A DNA stretch of 64,000 nt from Lentzea sp. NBRC 105346 (lineage in GTDB: Bacteria; Actinomycetota; Actinomycetes; Mycobacteriales; Pseudonocardiaceae). Made by a program: the position numbers and the translations under genes. Where the stretch lies: assembly GCF_030269605.1 (NCBI RefSeq), contig NZ_BSTQ01000003.1, forward strand, positions 62,001 to 126,000, given 5' to 3'. Below the pieces are notes generated by a model. That model was not told the origin of the DNA, did not search any database, and saw nothing but the letters and a program-made list of their open reading frames with translations. Numbering within the stretch: the first letter of the stretch is position 1; every line of letters begins with the position of its first letter. This document shows positions 15,642 through 25,105 of this stretch, in pieces.

Positions 15642-17564
15642 TCAAGAGAAGGGAACCCAAGCCTGCTGAGCCAGTCCCTCCAGTGCACTGGCCATGGCGC
15701 CACCAGACGACACGGTCCACAACTGATCACCGATGACGAGCGCCCGCCGCGCCCCGTTGTCATACCCACCGGACTGCGGCTGCACGGTGCCCACCTCGGT
15801 GAAGCCACCGTCACGCACCCGCAGCACGAGTGACCCGGCAGCGAGGCCGCGCGAGTCGAACGACGTCACGGGAACGACGAGCGTCCCGTTGGCGGGCCAG
15901 TAAAGGAAAGCGTGGGGGTCGTACTCGGCCTCCGAGTTGGAGTGTGGAAGGAGGTGCTGGGCGAGCCTGCGCGGCGACGCCGGATTGCTGACGTCGAACA
16001 ACGAAACCTGAGTGCCGGTGGCGCGCCCCTGCTCGGTGGCCTCCTGGCCGATGCCGATCAGCTTGCCGTCGCCGATCGGGTGCAGGTACGCGGAATAGCC
16101 GGTGATCTTCAGTTCACCGACGGCACGCGGCGCGGCCGGGTTCCCCAGGTCGAGCGTGTACAGCGGGTCGGTCTGCCGGAAGGTGACGACGTAGCCGACG
16201 GGTCCGGCGAACCGGACGCCGCGGATGCGTTCGCCCTTGCCCAGCCCGTCGACGCGGCCGGTCTGCGTCAACGTGGTGCCGTGCCTGGTCAGCACGATGA
16301 CGCTGCTCTGCGTGGCCGGAGGCTGGTCGGTGGGACCACGCCACACGTCGCCGCCGGTCGTGGTGGCGACGCGCAGGTTCCCGTCGTACTCGGACATCGC
16401 GTACTGGTTCAGCAGCGTGCCGGCAACGTCACCGGAGGCGACGTGCACGGGCGGGCCGGGCTTGCTGATGTCGAACTGGTGGATCGCGGTCGTCGACGGC
16501 CGCGGCACGGGCGCGATGCCGGGCCGCTGGCGCGGCATCGGGATCAGCCGGTGGTCGTCGGCGACGTACAGCGACTTGTCGGTGCCGTAAACGGTGTCGC
16601 CGTCGGCCATGAGCGACACGGGCTGGCCGGTGCCGAGCTCGCGCGGCAGGTCGAGGGTGAGCACGGTGAGCATCGACGTCCCGGAGTGCACGACCGGGTG
16701 GCTGATGTGCGCGCAGTCCACGAGGGTGCCGCTCGACTTCTTGCCCGCGACATCGAGCTCGTAGCGCGGCAGCCACGCGTCGATCGGAGCGGAACCGACG
16801 ATGTCGCGGTTCCTCCGCAACGAGTTCGGCTCGTCGGAGGCGCCATTGGGATAGACGAACGGAAGGCGCGGCGCCGAGCGGATGACGACGCGCGCGGTGC
16901 CGCCGATCTGCCTGGCGTCGACGTACCAGCCGTCGGTCTTCAGCGTGCCCAGAACCTTGGGCGCACCAGAGAGATCGACGAGCACCAGCTCGGTTCCCGC
17001 CTGGTACACCTCGCCGGACGGCGGCGCGATCGGCTTCTCCATCACCGGCTCGGCCCAACCGCCACCGTTGATCACGACAAGCGCGCGGTCGCCCTGCACG
17101 AGGAGCTGTGACGGGTACGCGTGAAACTCGAGGGTGCCGGTCACGGACTTGGAGGCGACGTCGACGACACGCAGCTTGCCGTCCGCGATGGAGACGATGC
17201 GCTTGCCGTCGGTCTTCACGATGTCCGGCTCGTCGATGCCCTTCTCATGGGTGTTCGTCGACGAATGGGCCGGCTCGGAGGCCTTCGACTCGGCGTTCTG
17301 CGGAGTGGCGGCCGTCGCCCTGCCGCTCGAGTCCTCCGCCATGGTGAACACGGGACCGCCGAACCCGTATGCGGTCACGTAAGGCAGTGCAGCGCGGCGG
17401 AGTTCGGTCAACGCCGTGTCGCACGAGTCGTAGGCGACGAGCTTCACCGGCTCGAAGTCGACGATCGGACGCGGCGGAACCTGGTCAGCGAAAGGGTTCG
17501 CGGAGCTGACACACCCCACGACGATGGCCAGGGCGGTGCCGGCCAGTACCCATCTTCCGGTCAT
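15642..17564 (-). CDS. Secreted lipoprotein with C-terminal beta-propeller domain
   Basis: 640 residues. The N-terminus ALAIVVGC is a lipobox (Cys about residue 18), so the protein is probably anchored outside the membrane. A linker leads to the hallmark STNTHEKGIDEPDIVKTDGKRI, typical of the Beta_propel family, and several blade-like repeats follow (for example LRVVDVASKSVTGTLEF and QVSLFDVSNPASPRRLAQ). The family is widespread in archaea and actinobacteria, with unknown ligand. The C-terminal end reaches the C-rich region next to the 220-bp repeats. The gene is 87 bp downstream of a trypsin gene on the same strand. Confidence 0.82.
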   Translation of the reverse strand: MTGRWVLAGTALAIVVGCVSSANPFADQVPPRPIVDFEPVKLVAYDSCDTALTELRRAALPYVTAYGFGGPVFTMAEDSSGRATAATPQNAESKASEPAHSSTNTHEKGIDEPDIVKTDGKRIVSIADGKLRVVDVASKSVTGTLEFHAYPSQLLVQGDRALVVINGGGWAEPVMEKPIAPPSGEVYQAGTELVLVDLSGAPKVLGTLKTDGWYVDARQIGGTARVVIRSAPRLPFVYPNGASDEPNSLRRNRDIVGSAPIDAWLPRYELDVAGKKSSGTLVDCAHISHPVVHSGTSMLTVLTLDLPRELGTGQPVSLMADGDTVYGTDKSLYVADDHRLIPMPRQRPGIAPVPRPSTTAIHQFDISKPGPPVHVASGDVAGTLLNQYAMSEYDGNLRVATTTGGDVWRGPTDQPPATQSSVIVLTRHGTTLTQTGRVDGLGKGERIRGVRFAGPVGYVVTFRQTDPLYTLDLGNPAAPRAVGELKITGYSAYLHPIGDGKLIGIGQEATEQGRATGTQVSLFDVSNPASPRRLAQHLLPHSNSEAEYDPHAFLYWPANGTLVVPVTSFDSRGLAAGSLVLRVRDGGFTEVGTVQPQSGGYDNGARRALVIGDQLWTVSSGGAMASALEGLAQQAWVPFS

Positions 17565-17650
17565 GTCCCCAGGACGGATCCATCACCCGATCGGGTTGCG
17601 CGGGCGCCCGAAGACGCCCGCGCGATGGGTCAGATCAGGAGTTGAGCCGA

Positions 17651-18460
17651 TCAGGAATTGATTTGGGCGGAGATCTGCGACGCGTAGGTCGCCACCCGCG
17701 TGTAGACGCCGGGGTAGCCGGCCGCGGCGCAGCCCTCACCCCACGACGTGATGCCGATGAGCTTGCCACCGGCCACCAGCGGGCCACCGGAGTCGCCCTG
17801 GCAGGTGTCGACCCCGCCCTGCGGATAGCCGGCGCACACCATGGCCGTCGCGTTGAACTCCGAGTAGCTCGACGCGCAGCTGGTGTTGCTGGTCAGCGGC
17901 ACCGTTGCCGTGAGCAGGTACCGCGAGGCGGAACCGCCGGACGAGGTGGTGCCCCAGCCGAGGATCCGCGACGTGGTGCCCGCCGTGTACAGCGAGCTGT
18001 CCGCCGAGGTGGCGATGCTCAACGGCGCGTAGGACAGGTTGCGGTCGAGCGTGAGCACCGAGACGTCATAGCCCTTCGTGGCGTCCGTGTAGCTCGGGTG
18101 GATCCAGATCTTGGTCACCTTGGCGACGACACCGGCGGTCGAGTTCTTGTCGTCCCGACCGGCCACGACGCGCACGGCCGACGGCGAGTCGCCCTCGGTG
18201 CAGTGCGCGGCGGTGACGACCTTGTTGGCCTTGACCAGGGTGCCGCCGCAGTACTGGAATCCGCTGGACGTCGCGAGGTACACGACGAACGGGTAGGTGG
18301 ACGTGCTGGCGCGCGTGCCACCGACGATCTGGGCGCCGACCTCACCATCGGTGGTGGTGGGCTGGTCGGCCGCGGCCACGCTGACGCCCGCCACCGGTAG
18401 CACCATCGCCACCAGCAGCGCGCCCAGCCATGACCGCAGGCGGTGCAGGGTTGCCGCCAT
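17651..18460 (-). CDS. Secreted trypsin-like serine protease (S1)
   Basis: 269 residues from ATG 18460, which has AAGGAG six bases upstream; ATG 18466 overlaps that site. A signal peptide (residues 1-31) and a short propeptide lead to the mature N-terminus IVGG (45-48). The catalytic triad is His86 (TAAHC), Asp132 (GYDVSVLTL) and Ser224 (GDSGGP). Asp218, six residues before the Ser, sets trypsin specificity for Lys/Arg. Six cysteines fit three disulfides. It resembles the secreted trypsins of streptomycetes. The gene is divergent from the FKBP gene. Confidence 0.93.
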   Translation of the reverse strand: MAATLHRLRSWLGALLVAMVLPVAGVSVAAADQPTTTDGEVGAQIVGGTRASTSTYPFVVYLATSSGFQYCGGTLVKANKVVTAAHCTEGDSPSAVRVVAGRDDKNSTAGVVAKVTKIWIHPSYTDATKGYDVSVLTLDRNLSYAPLSIATSADSSLYTAGTTSRILGWGTTSSGGSASRYLLTATVPLTSNTSCASSYSEFNATAMVCAGYPQGGVDTCQGDSGGPLVAGGKLIGITSWGEGCAAAGYPGVYTRVATYASQISAQINS

Positions 18461-18620
18461 GATCATCTCCTTCAGTTGTGGTTGCCCCGCAGGAGGGGCA
18501 TAGATAGATCAACAGACACCCCGTGCGGCCACAAGAGCCAGTAGGCGTAGGCCATTCGGTCCCGCTGGTTCTGACGTGATTGACTCGCGCGAAGCAAATC
18601 CGATTCGAGGAGGACATCGC

Positions 18621-18995
18621 ATGGCCGCGCAGAAGCCCGAGATCGACCCGGTCGACGGCCCCCCGCCAGCCGACCTCGTCATCAACGACATCACCGTCGG
18701 TGACGGCCCCGCGGCAGAGGCGGGCCAGTTCGTCACCGTGCACTACGTCGGTGTGTCCTTCTCCACCGGCGAGCAGTTCGACGCCTCGTGGGACCGCGGC
18801 GAGCCGTTCGGCTTCCCCCTCGGCGCCGGCCGGGTCATCGCGGGCTGGGACCAGGGCGTCGCGGGCATGAAGGTCGGCGGCCGCAGGCAGTTGGTCATCC
18901 CGTCTCATCTCGCTTACGGTGAGCGTGGCGCGGGCGGAGTGATCAAGCCCAACGAGACCCTCGTGTTCGTGGTCGACCTGCTCGGCGTCAACTGA
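18621..18995 (+). CDS. FKBP-type peptidyl-prolyl cis-trans isomerase
   Basis: 124 residues from ATG 18621 with GAGGAGG upstream. One FKBP domain: VTVHYVGVSFSTGEQFDASWDRGEPFGFPLG, GRVIAGWDQGVAGMKVGGRRQLVIPSHLAYG, then NETLVFVVDLLGV. The Tyr, Asp, Phe, Val-Ile and Trp residues that line the FK506 pocket are present. There is no signal peptide, so it acts in the cytosol as a protein-folding catalyst. The gene is monocistronic, closed by a strong hairpin at 19009-19045. Confidence 0.95.
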   Translation: MAAQKPEIDPVDGPPPADLVINDITVGDGPAAEAGQFVTVHYVGVSFSTGEQFDASWDRGEPFGFPLGAGRVIAGWDQGVAGMKVGGRRQLVIPSHLAYGERGAGGVIKPNETLVFVVDLLGVN

Positions 18996-19008
18996 GTCGT
19001 CCGAGGAC

Positions 19009-19045
19009 AACGGCGTTCCCCTGAGACGCTCAGGGGAACGCCGTT
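19009..19045 (+). terminator. Hairpin terminator after the FKBP gene
   Basis: A perfect 17-bp stem (19009-19025 with 19029-19045) around the triloop ACG, 14 bp after the FKBP stop. There is no clean T-run, as is common for actinomycete terminators. Confidence 0.8.
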
Positions 19046-19152
19046 GGTCTGTCCGGCCGATTTGCGAACCGAGCGGAACCGGCCGAAGAACCGCTGCGTC
19101 ATCCTTGAAAGACCGCCTTGAACGACCGCCGCGTTAGGGGAGGAACATCACG

Positions 19153-19686
19153 GTGCCCGAGGACATCGCCGAGTCGGAGCGCATGGTTTCCCAGTGGGAA
19201 CAGAGCGTGCGCGAGCGCGCTGACCGCTACCAGGCCATGGCGACCCGTGTGCAGGGAATGTCCATCAGCGAGCGGTCTTCCGACGGCTCGATCGAGCTGA
19301 CCATCGGCTCGAACGGCATCCTCCAGAACCTCGTCATCAACGAGAGCGCCCGCGAGAAGCGGATGGCCGAGGTCAGCGGCGAGATCATGCGGTTGCTGCA
19401 ACGCGCGCAGTCCCGCATCCCGGAGATCCTCCAGGAAGCGATGGCCGAGACGATCGGCACGCAGGACGAGACCGCCAACGTGTTGTTCAACGAGGCCAAG
19501 AAGAACTTCCCGGCTCCGCCCGCCGAGGAGGAGCCACCGCAGGCGGACCGCCGCAACGAGATCAGCTTCAACGAGGACGAAGCGGAGCGGCAGTCCACGC
19601 GTCCCGCACAGCCTCCGGCGCCTCCCCGCCGTCGTCCGCCAACCGATGACGACGACGACTTCGGCGGCGAATCCGTACTTTCCTGA
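19153..19686 (+). CDS. YbaB/EbfC-like protein, first gene of toxin locus
   Basis: 177 residues from GTG 19153 with GGGGAGGA upstream. The first 110 residues match YbaB-like proteins: SERMVSQWEQSVRERADRYQAMATRVQGMSIS, then DGSIELTIGSNGILQNLVINESA, then helices. An acidic and proline-rich tail ends DDDDDFGGESVLS. In actinomycetes this subgroup opens ESX/type VII secreted toxin loci. Whether it binds DNA like EbfC or acts as a secretion chaperone is unknown. The EspC-like gene follows after 32 bp. Confidence 0.75.
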   Translation: MPEDIAESERMVSQWEQSVRERADRYQAMATRVQGMSISERSSDGSIELTIGSNGILQNLVINESAREKRMAEVSGEIMRLLQRAQSRIPEILQEAMAETIGTQDETANVLFNEAKKNFPAPPAEEEPPQADRRNEISFNEDEAERQSTRPAQPPAPPRRRPPTDDDDDFGGESVLS

Positions 19687-19718
19687 TCTCGTACACCACC
19701 ACCCGAGGGGGAACAGCT

Positions 19719-20027
19719 ATGACTGCCGGTGGTTTCGGTGTCACCGCAGACGCACTTGACGGCCACGCGCAGGCATTAGAAGGCCTGCAGAGCCGCCTGC
19801 AGGGCGCGGTCGACGCGGCCAAGACCGTGTCGATGCCGACGGACGCGTACGGGATCATCTGCCAGCCGTTCCGCATGATGCTCGACCCGGTGGAGCAGTG
19901 GGGCCTGGACGCCCTCAACGGCGTCGCCGAGGCGATGAACGCGACGGCGAAGAACGTCCGCGACACCGCCGCGCACTACCGCGAGGTCGAAGAGAGCATC
20001 CGCGCCACATTCGGCGGGGGTGCCTGA
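19719..20027 (+). CDS. EspC-like type VII secretion target (DUF2580)
   Basis: 102 residues, all helical. FGVTADALDGHAQALEGLQSRLQGAVDAA opens the protein, as in EspC/DUF2580 proteins; a second helix follows and the end is VRDTAAHYREVEESIRATFGGG. These small proteins form a helical hairpin that pairs with the head of large type VII substrates. The stop overlaps the ATG of the toxin by one base (TGATG), so the two are probably made in equal amounts and exported as a pair. Confidence 0.8.
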   Translation: MTAGGFGVTADALDGHAQALEGLQSRLQGAVDAAKTVSMPTDAYGIICQPFRMMLDPVEQWGLDALNGVAEAMNATAKNVRDTAAHYREVEESIRATFGGGA

Positions 20028-23000
20028 TGTCGAATCCTCTTGTGCAGCAGCCGGATGCGGCGCCCACGGGGTTCATGAACAAGGGCACCGGCGACAACGG
20101 CTGGGCGACCGGCATCTCCATCGCCGAGTCGGCGATGGACACGTTCAACGGGATCAAGGACGGCAACTGGGTCGAGGCCGGCCTGGGCATGGTCGGCCTG
20201 GCCGCGGACGCGGCGTCGATGGCGATCGACCCGTTCGGCACGCTGCTGTCCTCGGCCGCCTCGTTCCTGATGGAACACATGCAGCCACTCAAGGAAGCGC
20301 TGGACTGGCTGGCCGGCAACCCGCCGGTGATCGAGTCGTACTCGGCGACGTGGAACAACGTCTCCAAGGAACTGGGCAAGGTCGCCGAGGACTACAAGCA
20401 GGCCGTCAGCACCGGCACCGCGGAGTGGCACGGCCAGGCCGGCGACGCCTACCGCGCGGCCGCCGGCGCGCAGGGTGACGCGCTGGCCGGTGCCGCCTCG
20501 ACCGCGGGCTCCGTCGGCACCGTGGTCGGCATCATGGGCATGGTGGTCGGGTTCGTCCGGGAGATGGTCCGGGACCTGATCGCGGACCTCGTCGCGAAAC
20601 TGATCACGTGGGTGCTGGAGGCCGTGTTCTCGCTCGGTTTCGGCACGCCGGTGATCGTGGCGCAGGCCGTGACCGCGATCTCGAAGTGGGCCACCAAGAT
20701 CGGCGAGCTGATCCAGAAGCTCATCAAGACCATCAAGAAGGTCTCCCCGATGCTGGGGAAGCTGGTCGAGTGCTTCACCAAGATCATGAAGGTGGTGGGC
20801 AAGCTGGTCGGCAAGGTGACCGGCCTGGACGTGATCTCCACCAAGTCGATCAAGCCGGGCGGTTTGTTCCACCGAACCGGCGGCTCCCCGGACGTCACCC
20901 CGCACGGCGGTGGCGGCACGCACAGCAGCGGCTCGCCGGATGCTCCGTCCACTCCGGACTCCCCGTCGTCCCCGAACTCGCCGAACTCCCCGAACTCGCC
21001 GAACTCACCGGACGGTCCCGGCTCGAACAGTTCGCCCTCCTCGCCGAGTTCTCCGTCGTCGCCCAGCTCACCGAGCTCGCCGTCGTCGCCGGGCACGCCG
21101 TCCTCACACGGGCCCGGCTCTCCGTCGTCGCCGTCCTCACACGGGCCCGGCTCTCCGTCGTCGCCGTCCTCACCGGGCACGTCGTCGCCGTCGAGCGCGG
21201 CCCCGCCACACACGCCGTCCGCTCCGCACACCCCGTCAGCCCCTCATACCCCGGACGCGCCAAGCAGCCCGTCCACACCGCACACCCCGGCCGCCTCTGC
21301 ACCAAGCGGCCACCCCGACGCCCCGTCCGCGCCGAGCACCTCGCACGCCGCGTCCGCTCCCAGCGCGGGCGCCCCGTCGGCGCACGGCCCAGGCGGCAGC
21401 CCGTCGAGCCCGAGCAGCCACGGCGCAGACGCCCCGCCGCCGCGCAACACGGGCCAGACCTACCAGTCCACGGCGGCAGCACCCGAGGCCCCACACCGCC
21501 CGGACGCCCCAGCAGCCCCGCACACCCAGACCCCGGCCGGCGGCCCGAACACCCCGTCCCAGCCGGGCATGGCCGGCGCCCCGGCCGCCCCACATACGGG
21601 CGGTAGCAGCCCCTCCACAGGCAACGCCCCGAGCGCAGGCGGCGCCCGCCCCGGCGGCGGTGGCGGCTGGACGGGCACCCCAGGCAGCCGCGGCGATCTG
21701 GGCTCCGGCATGCCGAGCCCGCGCACCCCGGACACCACGCCCTCGGCAGCGCGCCCGCACACCGGCAGCCCCAGCGCGCACGCGGGCTCCCCCACCGCGC
21801 CGCACACGAGCGCGGGCACCCCGCACAGCAACGCCCCCGCGGGCGCACCGCACACCAGCACGCCCGCAGGCGCGCCGCACACGGGCAGCCCGTCGGCACC
21901 GCACACGGGCGCCCCCGCCGGAACTCCCCACACCGGCGCCCCACACGGCAACACACCCGCGGGCGCTCCGCACACCGGCGGCCCATCCGCGCCACACACC
22001 GGCGCCCCCGCAGGAACCCCGCACGCCGGTGGCCCCAACGCGGGCACCCCGCACGCCAGCGCACCGGCAGGCGCGCCGCACACCAGCACGCCCTCGGGCG
22101 CGCCGCACACCGGTGCCCCCACAGGCACTCCACACACCAGCGCTCCCAACGCGGGCGCGCCACACACCAGCGCTCCCAACGCGGGCGCGCCACACACCAG
22201 TGCTTCCAACGCGGGCGCGCCACACACGAGCACGCCCTCGGGCGCGCCGCACACCGGTGCCCCCACAGGCACTCCACACACCAGTGCTCCCAACGCGGGC
22301 ACCCCGCACACCAGCACGCCCTCGAGTGCACCTCACACAGGCGCCCCCGCAGGAACTCCACACACCGGTGCTCCCAACGCGGGCGCGCCACACACCGGCA
22401 CGCCGTCGGGCGCGCCCAACGCCAGCGGCCCCTCGGCACCGCACACGAGTGCCCCCGCCGGAGCTCCGCACACCGGCGCAGGCACCCCGCACGGCAACGC
22501 CCCCGCGGGCGCGCCGCACACCAACGCCCCAGCGGGCACGCCCAACGCCGGCATGCCCGCGTCGGGTGCCCCGCACGCTGGTGGCCCGGCGGGCCGCCCG
22601 GACGCGCCCGGCACGCGCCCGCAGTCCGCGACCACCCCGACCCACGCGGACGCCCCCGCCGCTCCGCACACTCCGGCCAGCCCGCACAGCGGTCCCCAGC
22701 CGAGTGGCCCGCACACCCAGCAACCCGGCTTCGGCCCCACCGGCGGCGCACCGCACGCCGGAGGCCCCGCCGCGCACGGCCCCAGCGCCCCGAGCAGCCG
22801 GCCAGACGCACCCGGCTCACGCCCCGACGGCACGCGACCCGACGCCTCGCGTCCCCGCACCGACGGACCCGCCAACCGACCCGACGGACCAGGCAACCGG
22901 CCCGACGCACCTGGCAGCCGCCCCGACGGCTCCCGCCCGGACGCATCCCGGCCGCGCACCGACGGTCCCGGCTCCCGGCCCGACGGGCCCGGCAGCAGGC

Positions 23001-25105
23001 CGGACGCCTCGCGGCCTCGGACCGACGCGCCGGGCGGGCACCCCGGCGGCTCCACCCGTCCCGACGCCAACGCCCCGCACAACCGTCCCGACCCCGCTCG
23101 CCCGGACGGCGCCCGACCGCGCGGCGACAGCCCCACCACCCATCCGGGCCAGCGCCCCGACGCCCCCGGCCAACCCCACAACCGGCCCGACAGCCGCCCC
23201 GACGGCACCCACCCGGACGGATCACGGCCCGACGGCAGCCGGCCGGACGCACCGAGCCACGCCCCGGACACCCACAGCCCAGACGCACCGCACGCCGACA
23301 CACCCGGCCACCCCGACACGCCGAACCACCACGACACCGACCCAAGCCACCACGACAGCGACACCCCAAGCCACGCGGACACGCACGAACGCCCCGACCC
23401 CGCCGAAGCCCACGCGAGGCACGCCGAAACGACCCCGGCGGGCGTGTCGCACCACGGCGGCGACCCGGACATGGGCGACCTACCGCACAAGGTCCCCAAC
23501 GACCCGCGCTACTTCACCGCCGACGTGCACATCACCCCCGAGGGCAAGGCGCGCATCGGCGGCCACGACTACACGCCGGCCGAATACGCGGACATGCTTC
23601 GCCGCTCCGGCTACGACGGCAGCAAGCCCGTCCGGCTGATCGGCTGCGACGCCGCCAGCAACGACTTCGCGAAGCAGCTCTCCAAGCACCTGGACGCACC
23701 GGTCCTCGCGCCGAACAAGCCGGCCTGGACCGACAGCAGGGGCCGGGTGTTCACCAGCGACGCGGAAATCGGGCCCGACGGCACCCGCCAGCCGAAGATC
23801 CCGCCGAACGGCGAGTGGGAAACCCATCACCCGGACGGCACCCACTCCAAGACCGGCGACGACGGCTACGCGCCCGGCAGCGAGCACCACGACACCGACC
23901 ACGACGTCGACGGCGCCAAGGACCGAGCGGCACAGCCGGGCGAGCGGGAGCGGCCGACGCACCAGGACATCGACTGGCAGGAGCCGCACCACACGCGCAC
24001 CGAGTCGAGGACCGTCAACACCGGCGAGCCGTTCTACGATCCGCCGGCGCACAACCCCGCTCTCGAGCCGAACACCAAGTACGAGATCACCGACGCGAAC
24101 GGGCGCAGGACGACCGTGTACACGGACGGGTCCACGCCGCCGCGGGTCACGCACGTCGACGCGCACACGAGCAACACTCGCACCGGGTACGCGGGCAGCC
24201 CGGTCGACAACCCGGACGCGAGCCACACGCAGCCGGATGTCGACTACCGGGTGCACGCGGGCGGAGAGCCGTTCACGTTCCACACCGACGACACCGGCAG
24301 GCCGGTGTTCGACATCGACGACTTCAACGCGCCACACGGCCCGGAGTTCGAGGTGGGTGGCGCGAACCACCGTGCGGAGACATGGGATCCGAGCGGCCCG
24401 CCGTTCAGCCACCGGACGGACCTCGAACCCGGCTGCCGGTACGAGGTCCGGACGCCGGACGGCGAGTGGCACGGCGATTTCTACACTTCTCCGCACCGGA
24501 CACCGGACGGCGAATCGCAGATCACGCACGTCCGGACGTGGACGGACCAGAACCCCGAACTGGGCGACCGGCGCACCATGCGCGAGCCCGACGTGCGCCC
24601 CACCGACGGGTTGCCGCTCGCCGAGACGCGCTACGAAGTCGACGACCGCGTCTACCACACGACCGCCGACGGCAACGGCGCCATCTCGTTCGAGCCGGAC
24701 TACAGCCCTGGCGGTCACCCGCCGCGTGACGGCGAGGTGCAGCGTCGCATGGGCCACGCCGGTGAGTACGACTACCCCGGCGCGGACTATCGTGGCGGCC
24801 ACACGCAGGACCACGCGGCGGGTGGCATCAACGAGGCGCTCGGCGTCACGCCACAGCTCTGGCGGGAGAACAACATCCTGACGACGAACACCGATCCGCT
24901 CAGCCGCCACAACGACAGCTGGCGACGGTCCGAAATGGACCGCAGGGTCGCGCACGACCAGGGCGTCCCGGTCGAGCGGGTACGTGTCTTCCCGTCCGAG
25001 GCCTCAACCGGACTGACCCCGGACCGCCAGTACTGGGTCGAGCAGCGTGTCGACCCGACGACCGGCAAGCCCGTCGTCCACTACAGGAGCCACGACAATG
25101 TCTGA
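20027..25105 (+). CDS. Type VII-secreted polymorphic toxin with nuclease-like C-terminus
   Basis: 1692 residues. Head (1-180): helical, with a WXG100-like turn EWHGQAGDAYR (Trp134-Gly136). Residues 180-285: hydrophobic and amphipathic helices. About 285-1135: a very long low-complexity linker rich in Pro, Ser, Thr, Ala, His, then Arg-Pro-Asp. About 1155-1275: a domain with DPRYFTADVHITPEGK, GGHDYTP (His1180) and KPVRLIGCDAAS (Cys1207), similar to caspase-like modules in other polymorphic toxins. A repeated beta-rich region follows. The tail (about 1538-1692) has GGHTQDHAAGGINEA (His1592, His1596), then ENNILTTNTDPLSRHNDSWRRSEMDRRV, resembling the DNA/RNA non-specific endonuclease His-Asn arrangement. 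Downstream YezG-like immunity genes support a DNase role, since YezG is the immunity protein of the nuclease toxin YeeF. The nuclease call is inference. Confidence 0.75.
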   Translation: MSNPLVQQPDAAPTGFMNKGTGDNGWATGISIAESAMDTFNGIKDGNWVEAGLGMVGLAADAASMAIDPFGTLLSSAASFLMEHMQPLKEALDWLAGNPPVIESYSATWNNVSKELGKVAEDYKQAVSTGTAEWHGQAGDAYRAAAGAQGDALAGAASTAGSVGTVVGIMGMVVGFVREMVRDLIADLVAKLITWVLEAVFSLGFGTPVIVAQAVTAISKWATKIGELIQKLIKTIKKVSPMLGKLVECFTKIMKVVGKLVGKVTGLDVISTKSIKPGGLFHRTGGSPDVTPHGGGGTHSSGSPDAPSTPDSPSSPNSPNSPNSPNSPDGPGSNSSPSSPSSPSSPSSPSSPSSPGTPSSHGPGSPSSPSSHGPGSPSSPSSPGTSSPSSAAPPHTPSAPHTPSAPHTPDAPSSPSTPHTPAASAPSGHPDAPSAPSTSHAASAPSAGAPSAHGPGGSPSSPSSHGADAPPPRNTGQTYQSTAAAPEAPHRPDAPAAPHTQTPAGGPNTPSQPGMAGAPAAPHTGGSSPSTGNAPSAGGARPGGGGGWTGTPGSRGDLGSGMPSPRTPDTTPSAARPHTGSPSAHAGSPTAPHTSAGTPHSNAPAGAPHTSTPAGAPHTGSPSAPHTGAPAGTPHTGAPHGNTPAGAPHTGGPSAPHTGAPAGTPHAGGPNAGTPHASAPAGAPHTSTPSGAPHTGAPTGTPHTSAPNAGAPHTSAPNAGAPHTSASNAGAPHTSTPSGAPHTGAPTGTPHTSAPNAGTPHTSTPSSAPHTGAPAGTPHTGAPNAGAPHTGTPSGAPNASGPSAPHTSAPAGAPHTGAGTPHGNAPAGAPHTNAPAGTPNAGMPASGAPHAGGPAGRPDAPGTRPQSATTPTHADAPAAPHTPASPHSGPQPSGPHTQQPGFGPTGGAPHAGGPAAHGPSAPSSRPDAPGSRPDGTRPDASRPRTDGPANRPDGPGNRPDAPGSRPDGSRPDASRPRTDGPGSRPDGPGSRPDASRPRTDAPGGHPGGSTRPDANAPHNRPDPARPDGARPRGDSPTTHPGQRPDAPGQPHNRPDSRPDGTHPDGSRPDGSRPDAPSHAPDTHSPDAPHADTPGHPDTPNHHDTDPSHHDSDTPSHADTHERPDPAEAHARHAETTPAGVSHHGGDPDMGDLPHKVPNDPRYFTADVHITPEGKARIGGHDYTPAEYADMLRRSGYDGSKPVRLIGCDAASNDFAKQLSKHLDAPVLAPNKPAWTDSRGRVFTSDAEIGPDGTRQPKIPPNGEWETHHPDGTHSKTGDDGYAPGSEHHDTDHDVDGAKDRAAQPGERERPTHQDIDWQEPHHTRTESRTVNTGEPFYDPPAHNPALEPNTKYEITDANGRRTTVYTDGSTPPRVTHVDAHTSNTRTGYAGSPVDNPDASHTQPDVDYRVHAGGEPFTFHTDDTGRPVFDIDDFNAPHGPEFEVGGANHRAETWDPSGPPFSHRTDLEPGCRYEVRTPDGEWHGDFYTSPHRTPDGESQITHVRTWTDQNPELGDRRTMREPDVRPTDGLPLAETRYEVDDRVYHTTADGNGAISFEPDYSPGGHPPRDGEVQRRMGHAGEYDYPGADYRGGHTQDHAAGGINEALGVTPQLWRENNILTTNTDPLSRHNDSWRRSEMDRRVAHDQGVPVERVRVFPSEASTGLTPDRQYWVEQRVDPTTGKPVVHYRSHDNV
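21770..22570 (+). repeat. Short coding tandem repeats in the toxin linker
   Basis: The linker is built of near-identical units such as NAGAPHTSAP and GTPHTGAP. At DNA level GCTCCCAACGCGGGC followed by GCGCCACACACCAG recurs from 22141, 22171 and (with one change) 22201, a 30-bp period. This pattern points to expansion by slippage or unequal crossover. A long antisense frame across it is a codon-bias artefact. Confidence 0.75.

Noticed and set aside
14741-15720. Several overlapping minus-strand frames in the 220-bp repeats with similar peptides (for example CPRDGLWGRRRAG)
   Set aside because: The repeat periods (214, 229 bp) shift the frame between copies, so the peptides are not kept in one protein. 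A noncoding repeat explains them better.
20895-23369. A long minus-strand open frame (824 residues) and other antisense frames across the toxin linker
   Set aside because: It is a mirror of the GC-rich repeat units of the toxin gene. The composition (Arg, Cys, Gly, Trp) is not protein-like and no motif is present.
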